From Shinisaurus crocodilurus (Eukaryota > Chordata > Lepidosauria > Squamata > Shinisauridae): a stretch of 64,000 nt of DNA. Positions 54,095 to 64,000 of the stretch are shown here, one piece after another. Location of the stretch: contig CM037878.1 of NCBI GenBank assembly GCA_021292165.1, positions 254,373,921-254,437,920 of the forward strand, written 5' to 3'. The notes below the pieces were generated by a model that saw nothing but the letters and a program-made list of their open reading frames with translations, was not told the origin of the DNA and did no database searches. The first letter of the stretch is position 1. Each line of letters opens with the position of its first letter. The translations under genes and the position numbers were made by a program.

Positions 54095-54958
54095 TTAAGC
54101 TGTAGGGATTTGAACTACTATGGAATTAGCTAGGTGCATGAGGATGCCAAAATAGGTGTTAGTTGGTCCATCTCAATCCGTCTCCTCACACCTGTCTGTC
54201 TGAATTTTGTCTTCAGAAAGCCTCTTCCCCCACCTCCCACATAGAAATCTTAATTTTCTCCTAAGCCTCCTACAGCTACTCCCTGCTTGGAAGAAAAATA
54301 AAAAAAGATCCCTCCAGTCCACACCCTGCACCCTGGAATTGAAAATCCACCAGGGGATCCACTTCAATGGTTAGATAGATTTGACTACAACAAAATGTTG
54401 CAGTCTGGAGTGCTCTTGTTCAGATTCCAACCAGGCAACCACTTTTCCAGGATATTCTATTACTCATTTCTGCATTTTTCTATCCCCATCCTCCCACTCA
54501 GTCAGCATTTCGTTCCCACCGACCATGTTCCTCCCCGCCCCCCGCCAGAGGTGGTTTCCAAAGATATTTTGTACTTCTACAAACTTTGTAGTTCCCCAGC
54601 CTGCTGATACCTCCCTGTTGTGTGTAAATGGTGCCATTTTGGTTATATATGGACTAGTTATATCTATCAATATATACTACTAGCATATAGGATTCAAATA
54701 TTTGAGTGTATTTCATAGCTGACTTATATCAACTTTTGATATTCGACTGAAATTGATAACTGATTGGGAACATTTAAATTTTGGACTTTGAGATCAAATT
54801 ATAACTTATCCAAATTATGAGCCTACCCATACATTACAATTACAATCAACATCTGAGGCCCTCCTTAGAGTGCCTCCACTGAGGAAAGTTCAGAGGAAAG
54901 CAACAAGAGGCTATAGTACAGTATCTGGCGAGGTGTCCCATGAACTGTCTGGTTCAGC
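53636..54958. other. No gene recognised; old repeat scraps and (GT)n
   Basis: 53660-53800 resembles a second MIR-like relic. 54845-54900 (gaggccctccttagagtgcc) resembles the C-terminal region of an L2 LINE. A (GT)n array lies at 54059-54092. Nothing else is assigned. Confidence 0.45.
54059..54092. repeat. (GT)n microsatellite
   Basis: About seventeen GT units, uninterrupted. Confidence 0.95.
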
Positions 54959-54959
54959 T

Positions 54960-55600
54960 GTATGGGATCAGTTTCAGTTTTAGAGGCCTGAGGATGTAGA
55001 CAAGTTGCTTGTAGCTGTTTGGCCTATGACCTGCTCTTTTGACCCTTGCCCATCCTGGCTTATTTGAGCTACCTGGGACTTCGGAGGGGTTGGCTGAGTA
55101 GATCCAGGGAGTGGTGAATGCAGCTCCACATGATGGCAGTGGTGCGTCCACTCCTGAAAAAGCCCTGCCTGGATCTGGAGGCTTATACCAACTACCACCC
55201 AGTCACTAATATCCCTTTCCTTGGCAAGGTGCTTCAGAGGGTGGTGGCTGAGCAATTGCAGATGTTCTTGGAGGATACAGATCATCTTGACCCATTTAAG
55301 TCTGGGTTCAGGATTAGTTTGGGGGAAAGAATCAGCTTTGGTTTCCCTCTTGCAGGAGAGACCTCTTGTGGGAGAGAGAAAGAGGGAGTGAAACTCTGTT
55401 GATCTGGCTTGATCTCTCAGCAGCTTTTGATACTGTTGACCACAGTATTCTTTTGAATTGCCTCCATGAGTTTCTTTACCCAGGCCTTCCCTGAGTGAAT
55501 GTGCTGCCCAGTCTGTTTGTTTGTAATTACGGTGTTGTTTTAATTGATTTTAATGTTGTATTAATGTTTTATATTAAAGTTTTAGCACACTTTGGACCTG
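54960..55600 (+). mobile_element. L2 LINE, decayed with a large internal deletion
   Basis: The linker region (tagaggcctgaggatgtaga, ttgacccttgcccatcctgg) leads into VRPLLKKPCLDLEAYTNYHP, VTNIPFLGKVLQRVVAEQLQ and DTDHLDPFKSGF. Soon after the DTVDHS-like block (near 55430) it jumps directly to the 3' UTR (gttttaattgattttaatgt). Most of the reverse transcriptase and the C-terminal domain are missing. Non-functional. Confidence 0.8.
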
Positions 55601-56753
55601 GTTTTCTGTGCTCAATTGGGAGAAAATGATCTCTGGATGGGGGAGGCAGTAGTGACTCCATTGGCATGGACATATCATTATCTGATCAGTTTTGACCTTC
55701 AGGCTACCTGTAACGTCTGCAGGGGGGGGGGCAAGTTTGATGGTTCGCACCCAGAAGCTGATGAATCTGGATGGATTTCTGAGGACTCTTGGGGATTTTC
55801 CTGCAGGTTTAGCCAGCGGTCCTGGTCACCACATGGAATGAAGAGATGACCTTGGTTATCGATATGTTTGCTCCCAAACATCCTCGACCTAGTTGTAGAA
55901 CCATGTGAGCTCCTTGGTATTCTGAGGAGCTGAGGGCGATGAAATGACTGTGTCAATAGTTAGAGTGCAAAGGACAGAAGACTTGTAACAAATACAGTCA
56001 AACACAGGTAAAAATCCATTTGTGATTTTATTCTGTGGTGGTGATGGTGGCAAAGAAATCCTACTTCTCTGCCACCATTGCATCTGCTTGGTGTCATGCA
56101 GCGGAACTCTTTTGGGTGGTTAAAGGCCTCTTGGGTGTAGGCTTTACAACACAACAACTCAAACCCTGTGCAATTTGCCAGGCATTTTGCCAATAAAGTC
56201 ACTTGTATTCATGCCAATTTGGATACCATTGCTTTGACAGAGTCTGGGATGGACAGCACTAGTCATGGATATCTTTCAGCTTGTGGATTAACTGCTTGCA
56301 GGACTGAGGCCTACTACTTGACGTTTAGATCCTTTTCCATCATGGCTTGTGAAATCTGCCAGAGCTGGGTTGGGTACCTGGACCTCTAAGGTGGTAAATA
56401 CCTCCTTGAGGGACACTAAGATACCTGCAGCTTTGAACAAAGCAGTGGTGAGGTGCTTGTTGAAGAAACCAAATCTAGACCCTATGGTTTCAGATAACTA
56501 CCACCCAGTATTAAATTTGCCATTCCTGGGCATGGTGCTGGAGTGTGTGATGGTCTCCCAACTCCAAGCAGTGTTGGATGATACTGATTATTTATACCCA
56601 TTTCAATCAGGTTTCAGTCCTGGTTATCGGATGGAAACAGCTTTGTTCGCCCTGGTTGATGAATTATGCCAGGGAATGGATGGGCGGAGCGCAACCCTGT
56701 TGGTTCTTCTGGACTTCTCAGTGGCTTACGATACAATCAAGCATGGTATTCTT

Positions 56754-56965
56754 ATTTATTAATTATATTTATATCCCACCTTTTTTCCTGCAAGGAACCC
56801 AAGGCGGCTTACATGATCCTCCTCCTCTCCATTTTATCCTCACAACAACCCTGTGAGGTAGGTTAGGCTGAGAGTCAGTGACTGGTTCAAAGTCACGCAG
56901 TGAACTTCATGGCTGAGTGGGGACTAGAACCCGGATCTCCAGAGTCCCAGTCCAACACACTAACC
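56754..56965 (-). mobile_element. Sauria-type SINE nested in the L2, with TSD
   Basis: Minus-strand SINE (A/T tail, then ctgcaaggaacccaaggcgg, then cctcacaacaaccctgtgag, head complement cagtccaacacactaacc). It is flanked by attctt at 56748-56753 and 56966-56971. Removing it restores the L2 codons around AYDTIKHGIL and LLDHLSGLGLGGTVL. Confidence 0.9.
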
Positions 56966-57295
56966 ATTCTTCTGGATCATTTATCTGGACTGGGCTTGGG
57001 AGGCACAGTTTTAAAGTCATTCTGGTCCTTCCTGGAGGAGCAGTCTCAGAAGGTGGTGCTGGAGGACATTTCTTCCACCCCATGGCCATTAGCCTGTGGG
57101 GTGCCACAAAGTTCCATCTCATCCTCCGTGCTTTTTAACATCTACATGAACTGGCTGGGGGAAGTCATCCAGAGGTTTGGGCTGAAGTGTCATAAGTTTT
57201 CGGATGATACTCAGCTCTACCTCTCATTTCCATCTACACATCCCAGGGAACCTATGAGCTGTTGTCTGGAGGCTGTTTGGGATAGATGAGGGTAG

Positions 57296-57460
57296 ATTCA
57301 TAGATCATAGAGTTGGAAGGAGCCTACAAGGCTATCGAGTCCAACCCCCTGCTCAATGCAGGAAACTAGAGCAGGGGTCTCCCATCCAAGTAACAACCAG
57401 GCTTGACCCTGCTTAGCTTTCCACACTCAGACAAGCTGAGCCAGCGTAAGCCACAGGCCT
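57296..57460 (-). mobile_element. 5S rRNA-headed SINE with CR1 tail, copy 2
   Basis: On the minus strand: tgtggcttacgctggctcag, then gtgtggaaagctaagcaggg, a box C region (ttggatgggagacc) and the CR1-type tail cattgagcagggggttggac, ending tctatgatctatga. It interrupts the L2 at 55610-59030 between the YADD-box region and the NKLHPDKTE-like block (here KLHPDK). Confidence 0.88.
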
Positions 57461-57976
57461 GTATATAAACAAAATGAAACTTCATCCAGACAAGATGGGG
57501 GTACTGTGGGTTGGGAAACCAACTACTTTGGATGGAGGTTTATAACTTGTCTTAGATGAGATTGCACTCCCCCTAAAAGACCAAGTGCATAGTCAGGGTG
57601 TCCTCCTGGACTCTGCACTAGCTGGGGAAGCCAAGGTGGCTGTGGTATCCAGGAGTGCATTTTACCAGCTTAGGCTGGTTCACCAGCTGCGGCCCTATCT
57701 GGAGAGAACGGACATTGCCTCAGTTATCCATGCACTAGTGACATCCAGGCTGAAATACTGTAATGTGGGGCTGCCTATGAAGACGGTTCAGAAACTTCAG
57801 CTGGTGCAGAATGTAGCTGCCTGAGCGTTGGTGCAGGTGGGGCAACTTGATCATATAACACCTATAGTACTGTGCCAGCTGCACCAGTTACCGGTGTTTC
57901 CGAGCCCAATTTAAAGTGCTGGTTTTGACCTTTAAAGCCTTAAACAGGTTGGGACCAAATTTCTTATAGGACTGCC

Positions 57977-58649
57977 CAGGGATGTTGAAGAGTCCTTGGT
58001 CTCGAGTCACGAGTCGAGTCACGAGTCTTTGGACCCGAGTCTCGAGTCCGAGTCCAAGTCCTTGGTCCAAAATGGTGACTCACAAGTCCCGAGTCCCGAG
58101 TCACTCCCAAAGCTGACTCCACGAGTCCCTATTAAAATCAATGGGGTTCTTCCCCAACAAAATAAGGCTACTTCAGATGTGTGGCTTAAATAAATTCTAG
58201 GCACAAGTGTGCCTTTTTATCTCAAAACTCTGTCACTGATTTTGACAAGAACAGACCAGGCAGACAAACCCAAAATAACCAGGCAGGCAGAGGAGGCAGG
58301 GAACCCCAAAGCAGGCAGGCAGAGGCATTTGTCTTGGACAATTCAAACTGTGGAACTGGTTAAGAAGAGACCAGGCAGGCATAGGAGGCTGGGAACCCCA
58401 AACAGGCAGGCAGAGGCAGCCAAACCCAAAATGTCTGAAAGGTTGCATTAGGAAAATGATTTTAAAAAATAAACTTGGATTGTTACTGCAACTGGGTCCA
58501 GGCAGGGATGTTGACGAGTCCTTGGTCTCGAGTCCCGAGTCGAGTCTCGAGTCCCATTAAAAATATTGGGACTCGAGTCCGAGTCGAGTCAGAGGGGGGA
58601 CTCAGTCCGACTCACGAGTCGAGTCCTCGAGTCCGAGTCCCCATCCCTG
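57977..58649. mobile_element. hAT-like element with GAGTC arrays, perfect 8-bp TSD
   Basis: Starts cagggatgttgaagagtcc and ends gtccccatccctg, so the outermost eight bases (cagggatg/catccctg) are inverted. It is flanked by ggactgcc on both sides (57969-57976 and 58650-58657), an exact 8-bp duplication within the L2. The first 150 bp hold about eleven GAGTC words and the last 147 bp about twelve, plus several GACTC, often as cgagtc. Dense subterminal motifs are the usual transposase-binding arrangement in hAT elements. The middle has two diverged copies of a caggcaggcagaggc-containing unit and no coding capacity. Confidence 0.88.
58503..58649. repeat. Internal mini-element at the right end of the GAGTC element
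   Basis: Repeats the left terminus directly (cagggatgttgacgagtcct, then tggtctcgagtc) and ends with the element's own right end. This 147-bp block is therefore a complete small foldback with cagggatg/catccctg ends and a central palindrome (gggactcgagtcc-like around attaaaaatatt). Its left flank (ggtccagg) does not match its right flank, so it was not a separate insertion into the larger element. Confidence 0.8.
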
Positions 58650-59027
58650 GGACTGCCTTCACCCATATCAGCCTGCCCATACTTTAAGATCAGCAACAGA
58701 GGACCTTCCCATTTGCCCACCTGTAAGAGCAGTTAGGTAGGTGACCACACAAGAGAGGGCCTTTTCCGCAGTGGCCCCACACCTCTGGAACAAGTTGTCA
58801 TTGGGGATCCGCCAGACCCCATCATTGCAGGCTTTTAAGAAGGCCCTGAAAACATGCTATTTTAATCTGGCTGGCCTTCCCCTGGTATGTTTGTTGTTTT
58901 TGCTGTTTTGATTGTGTATTTTAATACCACATAAGCTTTCATTATGTGTTTTGTTGTTGTATGCCACCTTGGGAGGGCTCCTGCCCTGAAAAGTAACCAA
59001 GCAATATTTTAAATAAATATAGATAAA

Positions 59028-59032
<5 letters not shown>

Positions 59033-59080
<48 letters not shown>
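59033..59080. repeat. (AAT)n at an L2 3' end
   Basis: About sixteen AAT units directly following the L2 tail. Confidence 0.95.
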
Positions 59081-59085
<5 letters not shown>

Positions 59086-60628
59086 CAACGACCTCACCAT
59101 ATGCACATCAGATTTTGAAATTTTCTCCAGTTTTAAAATTGTTGTTTGAAAGTGCATTTCTAAGCAACTTCTACCTTGTAACATGCATATGTTTTTTTTT
59201 TGTTTGTTTGTTTTTGGGTTAATCCAGAAACATTTGGAAGGGGAGGCATGTTTAATCATAGATATCAGGGCATATTTTTTTCAATATGAAAAAAAATAGC
59301 TTCTTTACAAAGTATAGGGTAGAAGTGAGTACACATTAATGTGTGAAGTAACCCAAAGAAACTCAAGAACTAGCCCTTCCAGATGATGAAGGAGAAGTGA
59401 AGAAGACTTATAGTCAATATTTTCCTCCAGAATCCAGTTTTTGCTGTTTTTGTTTTAAATCTTTCTTTCCCTGTTACTACTGCTGTATCAAACAGGTTAC
59501 ATTGTTACATCAAAAATTATGGGGGGAGGAAGTCTGGAAGCCATACAAAGTACTGTGGAGCACAGGAAAAATACCATCTGTCTAGTCTTCTGTGTTTTCC
59601 TTTCTACTTATCAATCTTCTGAAAACTGAGTCACCAGACTACAGAATGAAACTGGAAATAGGGGGCAAAGGGAGATGCTAACACTAAATTTGAATGTACT
59701 CATTTGCTTAGAAAGTATTTCAAAGAACCCTAATAGTATCATTTAGAATCTCAGAATTTGAAGGGACTTGGTGAATCACCTACTTCAACCCTGCCCGCCC
59801 ACCCACCTGCCTAAAATGTCAAGAAAGGAAATCCTGTTAATGAAAGCATTCACCAAACAAGCCTGCCAAGACAGAGCCATTATATCAGGGGCTGGACAAA
59901 GAAAGAGTTGTGTGGCACTATAAACACTAACAAATGTATTGTGCCATCATGTTTCATAGGGTGGAACTACTTCTTATGAAAGGATAGAAACCAGAAATGG
60001 TAATGTATGTGTAGAGATGCTTCTGCCTCCAGAGTGTGAGAGAGTTGTAGTAAGTGAGGTGATACTTTCCAATAGATCAATGCTCAATAGTATGAACAAA
60101 TATGAGCTGTTATCCTGAAATCTCTTCTTCAGGTAGGCAGCAGAAAACTAAAACTAAAACAAGCCTATGGGAAAGTAAAGGGCAGTAAAGGGTAGCATAA
60201 TAGGATAAGGATATCAAAATGTTTTTGGACTCCCATGTCCAATACTGGACAGATATGAATGTATGTTGAGTGCCACAATGACACACACATTTGTATTTCA
60301 TGTACGGAAGCTGGGAAGACAACTGCAGCTTCCCAGCTTTGTATGGTCATTAAAATGCAGCTAAACATAAATGTCTGCAATTGCCACACTTCAAGGTTTC
60401 CTACATGAAAGCCTTTTTGTGTAGGAAAAGGCATAAAATACGAAGTGGCAGAAATATCAATAGCGAAGTGGCACTAATAATCTCAAATTGTCACCTGCAT
60501 CTTTTCAGTCTGGCATGCACATTTTCAGTTCTGGGGTGTTTGTTCTGGTTTATTAAATTTTGTGAGGCTTAGTTCCTAGTAAGTTGGGCTAAGTGACTGT
60601 CTTAACCTCATTTTCTTGACATGCATAT
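59081..60628. other. No gene recognised
   Basis: T-rich run near 59188-59215. The remaining open frames are short and unsupported. Confidence 0.45.
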
Positions 60629-60795
60629 TTCATAGATTTCATAGATTATAGAGTTGGAAGGAGCCTACAAAGCTATCGAGTCCAACCCCCTGCTCAATGC
60701 AGGAAACTAGAGGAGGGGTCCCCCATCCAAGTAATAACCAGGCCTGACCCTGCTTAGCTTTCCACACTCAGACAAGCTGAGCCAGCATAAGCCAC
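60629..60795 (-). mobile_element. 5S rRNA-headed SINE with CR1 tail, copy 3
   Basis: On the minus strand it begins tgtggcttatgctggctcag, keeps the 5S-like aagctaagcagggtcaggcc and tacttggatgggggacc, and ends with the CR1-type tail (ttggactcgatagctttgta). The terminus is ctataatctatgaaatctat. It has the same internal deletion and the same 5S/CR1 junction as the other copies. Confidence 0.88.
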
Positions 60796-61187
60796 ATAGA
60801 AACTAGAAGACCACAGGATCTAAGCTATATACAGCCTTTTGTAGGAATATCTAAATATGCAGACCTCAGGTATATAGAGATGCATAAAGAGAAGCAGCTG
60901 TCCAGTACCGGTGATCAGCTGTCACAAACAGCAAAATGCTTCTGGCCATTGGCACAGAATAAATTGCAAATACCTCTCTGGTCACAGCCAGTTTTTAGTC
61001 ATGGGCAGTTTGCCCAAGCTACCACACCCCTCACTTCTAACACAGTTGATTAAAAATGCATTGGGGGCAACAAGGTAAACAGGGAATTGGATGCAAATGC
61101 AAGTTGTTCAGCTATAGACCCAGAAAGATTATTGAGATGCCGAGGAAAATATGTTCACTCTATCTAGAAATATTGGAAGTCATCATA
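60796..61187. other. No gene or repeat recognised
   Basis: Unassigned non-coding sequence. Confidence 0.45.
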
Positions 61188-61533
61188 TCCTCTCATAGTG
61201 AACTCAGGTGGTGAGTGCTGAAAGAAATGGAGACAAAACAGGACCACTGAGAAGCAAGAGGGAGGTATCAGCATGCTCAGGAGTACCCTGAAGTTTTCAG
61301 AGATACCAACCCCCCCCCAAAAAAACCCAAAACATATATCTTTTAAAAATGCAGCCTAACGGGGCAGTCCCTCCCAAACCAGCCCAATGAGGACAGAATA
61401 TACTTTGAAGCTATGGAACTTTAAGCGTAAGTTGGAAAAGAAAAACTGGTGGTGGAGGTGGAATGGCTGGCTGGAGGAGGGCACAGCTGGCAAGCTGGAA
61501 CCCTGAAGAGAAGCACTCTAACTGGGAAGTGAG
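61188..61533 (+). repeat. Unclassified dispersed repeat, copy 2
   Basis: Partner of 52015-52365, in the same orientation. It differs by several indels, including a C/A-rich tract at 61310-61326, and ends near gaagtgagac, just before the CR1 fragment. Confidence 0.65.
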
Positions 61534-61599
61534 ACTACATTTTGTCGGAGGTCCTACTTGTCTCGTTCGAATCACAAAATATGTTCCCGGTTAAGTTGA

Positions 61600-62366
61600 C
61601 TAAAACGGATATTGTAGAGTTGGAAAAAGTGCAGAAAAGGGCAACTAAAATGATCAAGGGGCTGAAGCAACTCCCCTATGAGGAAAGGATACAGCAGCTG
61701 GGATTGTTTAGTTTAGAAAAAAGGAGAGTAAGAGGAGACATGCTAGAAATGTACAAAATTATGCATGGTGTGCAGAAAGTGCATAGGGAAATATTTTTCT
61801 CCCCCTCTCATAATACTAGAACATGGGTCATCCCATGAAGCTGATTGGTGGGAGGGTCAGGACAGATAAAAGGAAGTAATTCTTCACAGAGAGCATAGCT
61901 AAACTATGGAATTCACTTCAACAAGATGTAATGATGGCCACAAATTTGGAGGGCTTTAAAAGGGGATTGGGCAAATTCATGGAGGACAAGGCTATGAATG
62001 GCTAGTAGTCCTGATGGTTATATGCTACCTCCAGTATCAGAGGATACTATGTATACCAGTTGCTGGGTAACATGGGTGGGAGGGTGCTGTTGCACTCATG
62101 TCCTGCATGTGGGCTTCCTGTGGACAGCTAGTTGGCCACTGAATGAACAGAATGCTGGACTAGATGGCCTGTGGCTTATGCTGGCTCAGCTTGTCTGAGT
62201 GTGGAAAGCTAAGCAGGGTCAGGCCTGGTTATTACTTGGATGGGAGACTCCTCCTCTAGTTTCCTGCATTGAGCAGGGGGTTGGACTCGATAGCCTTGTA
62301 GGCTCCTTCCAACTCTATGATCTATGACCCTTGGTCTGATCCAGCACGGCTCTTCTTATGTTCTTA
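61600..62366 (+). mobile_element. CR1 (L3-like) LINE, 3' part
   Basis: One frame gives DIVELEKVQKRATKMIKGLK, then QLGLFSLEKRRVRGDMLEMY, the CR1 C-terminal region. A frameshift near 61830 follows (the ggtcatcccatgaag region). The 3' end reads gaatgctggactagatgg, then, after the nested SINE, cttggtctgatccagcacgg and cttcttatgttctta. Similar in layout to 14826-16052 but better preserved. 5'-truncated and non-functional. Confidence 0.88.
62168..62327 (+). mobile_element. 5S rRNA-headed SINE nested in CR1, copy 4
   Basis: This full-length copy splits the CR1 3' end: ctggactagatggcc is followed by tgtggcttatgctggctcag, and after tctatgatctatga the CR1 resumes with cccttggtctgatcc. That defines the SINE as a discrete unit of about 160 bp. 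It runs from the 5S-like head through box A and box C to the CR1-type tail. Target duplication is absent or at most two to three bases, as is usual for CR1-driven insertion. Confidence 0.92.
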
Positions 62367-63517
62367 AGTTGAATATCAGGGTGCAGCCAAAGCAACAACT
62401 TTGCAAAGAGGCCACTGAAACATCTGAGAATATTAATGAGTATTGAAAAACCAATGACACATGGTCCAACCCAACCATTTTCTCATTTGTATGATACACT
62501 AGATGTGGCCATTTAGTGTGAAGCCAGGATATTTTTAAACAAAACAGTCAAGCACCCTAGTCAGTTGGCCACCACATTTACAGACATATATGAAGTGAAG
62601 TACTTGACACCTCAGGTTAGGCTATTGCTAATGAAAAAGCTACATGTGGGTACCATATACACATTGATCCCAAACTGATTCGTACCACAAAAACATCCTG
62701 AGCGGTTCTGCCCATGTAAATGGGGGTCACTGATTCAGAGTAACAATCCAGCATCAATAATCACCAAAATGACCTTGACTGTCGAGATTGTGTAAGCAAA
62801 CAGGTGGATAGCTGCTTGTTAGGAATATAAGGCTTTATATTACAGCTAGATGGACATAGGGGATGTGAAATAAATAGGCATTCCTTATAAATAGAAACAT
62901 TAGAAGAGATCAATGTGAGTACAAGAAATTTAACAATCAGATAAAGATCAATGTAGAAAGATCTATTAAATAATGATGCTCACCAAAGCTACAGAGGTTC
63001 AAGGGGGGAGCAATAGGTTTCATTTGCATAAAATTAACTGTTAGTTAAACACTAATAAAAATACTCTGCAGTTCAGCAACAGAATAAGTTGCTGAGAGAC
63101 ACGGCAGAATCTCTTTCTTTATAAATTTTAAAGGGTACTCTAATGTCAATGCTGGGCTAGAAGTGACCAAGACAAGAGCCCCAATTGAGTATCTACAGGA
63201 GCAGGAACTGTGATCACTCAGAAAGGGGCTCTCTATACACTAGGCCACTCACCATCTGGAGAAAAAGCTGAGGTATTGGATGGGAAAAAAGCAGAAATGC
63301 AGGGAAACAAGTAGGCTAGAATGGCAGGCAAAAAGGTAGCAATACAGGTAGACAGACAAAGACTACAGTAGAGTGTTGCCCAGGTAAAAGACCCATGCCT
63401 GACCTGGAAGCATTTATAGGCCAGCCAGTCTGGGTGAAGCCAAGGGTGACACCATGCTCAAGCTCAAAGATGATGATAGCACTGTCTTTTTGTCCTCCAC
63501 CCAGCTGCAACTTAGAA
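62367..63517. other. No gene or repeat recognised
   Basis: AT-rich, unassigned non-coding sequence. Confidence 0.45.
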
Positions 63518-63712
63518 TATAGCTTAGTGGAAGAGCACATGCTTCGCATGCAGAAAGTCCCAGCTTCAATCCCCAGCATCTCCAGTAGGGCTAGGATTGG
63601 GAAAGAGTCCTGCTTGAAACCCTGGAGAGCCTCTGCCAGTCAATGTTGACAATACTGGGCTAGAAAATGGACCAATGGTCTGACTCAGCATAAGGTAGCT
63701 TCCTACATTCCT
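63518..63712 (+). mobile_element. tRNA-derived SINE with CR1/L3-like tail, copy 3
   Basis: Plus-strand copy. The tRNA-like head is agcttagtggaagagcacat with B box cagcttcaatccccagcatc. The body is gcttgaaaccctggagagcc, and the tail is tggaccaatggtctgactca, then aggtagcttcctacattcct. The tail parallels the CR1 3' end at 62328-62366. Confidence 0.85.
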
Positions 63713-64000
63713 ATGAGTATTGGCACACAGATTGTGAGGCATACTACAAAGAGACTGAGCTATGGACCATGAAGTCCCCATGGCAAATCTTGTATTTCTC
63801 CTTCACCCATTATAACTCCTTAACTGAACAGAAGTAATGTTATAAAATTGATTGTTCCCATTCATAACAGCAAAAAAGGCCATAACATGTTATAACACTG
63901 TTTTGTAATAGCTTGCTAGGAGAGTTCTAGATCTGGAGTACTTGGTGTGCCAAGGATAATCTCACTCCATTTTTAAAAAATTCTTAGCATTGATTTAGCG
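63713..64000. other. No gene or repeat recognised
   Basis: Unassigned sequence to the window end. Confidence 0.45.

Larger units (their letters stand above)
55610..59030 (+). mobile_element. L2 LINE, longest copy, with three nested insertions
   Basis: It starts in the endonuclease-RT linker region (tctgaggagctgagggcgat near 55921) and carries most of the reverse transcriptase: LLKKPNLDPMVSDNYHPVLN, LDFSVAYDTIKHGIL, a CGVPQSSISSSVLFNIYMN box and a catalytic box read as FSDDTQLYLSF (normally YADDT; near 57200). It continues with SRLKYCNVGLPMKTVQKLQL and ends with ggagggctcctgccctgaaa plus an AAT tail. Insertions are a minus-strand SINE at 56754-56965, a 5S-CR1 SINE at 57296-57460 and a hAT-like element at 57977-58649. 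Stops and frameshifts throughout; dead. Confidence 0.9.

Noticed and set aside
60629..60795. 5S rRNA gene or simple 5S pseudogene
   Set aside because: Only the internal part of 5S is present, with a deletion and a CR1 3' end in place of the 5S 3' end. Four copies share this junction, so it is a SINE family.

Overview
The window looks like non-genic nuclear DNA from a squamate reptile (lizard or snake). The repeat mix is the main evidence. There are several L2 LINEs, two CR1 lineages and a piece of L1. There are abundant tRNA-derived SINEs of the Sauria type, many short palindromic hAT-like elements, and simple repeats such as (ATT)n, (AATAAA)-like tails and (CA)n. The species cannot be named from sequence alone. 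I see no intact host protein gene, tRNA gene or rRNA gene. Every long open frame I can identify is a retrotransposon reverse-transcriptase remnant; one coding-like relic at 2298-3054 is broken and unidentified.

Layout. 1-12.6 kb: small DNA-transposon derivatives (56-190, 1870-2077, 5260-5394, 9983-10234 and two weaker candidates), three SINEs and the coding-like relic. 12.65-15.3 kb: a near-perfect 1.32-kb tandem duplication that splits an old CR1, whose 3' half continues to about 16.05 kb. 17.2-18.7 kb: a decayed L2. 19.86 kb: first copy of a SINE with a 5S rRNA-like head and a CR1 tail. 23.0-23.6 kb: an L2-like 3' end. 29.7-31.7 kb: a foldback element, an identical 177-bp copied segment and a young CR1 whose reverse-transcriptase frame has one stop. 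34.5-36.0 kb: a SINE with a palindromic 5' end, then an L1 ORF2 3' end. 36.4-37.3 kb: antisense L2 5' region. 39-46 kb: dense LINE remains, including an L2 with a second L2 lineage inserted in it (8-bp target duplication). 48.8-53.6 kb: more small hAT elements and L2 tails. 55-59 kb: a long L2 interrupted by a SINE, a 5S-CR1 SINE and a 673-bp hAT-like element packed with GAGTC motifs. 60.6-63.7 kb: two more 5S-CR1 SINEs, one nested in a CR1, and a tRNA SINE.

How the parts relate. Three SINE families each carry a 3' tail resembling a LINE in the same window: 5S-headed SINE with a CR1 tail, tRNA SINE with an L3-like CR1 tail, and Sauria-type SINE with an L2-like tail. That fits tail-recognition parasitism of LINE machinery. 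The strongest candidates for something undescribed are the 5S-CR1 SINE and the GAGTC-array hAT element. All repeat-family names come from recognition of motifs by eye; no database was searched.
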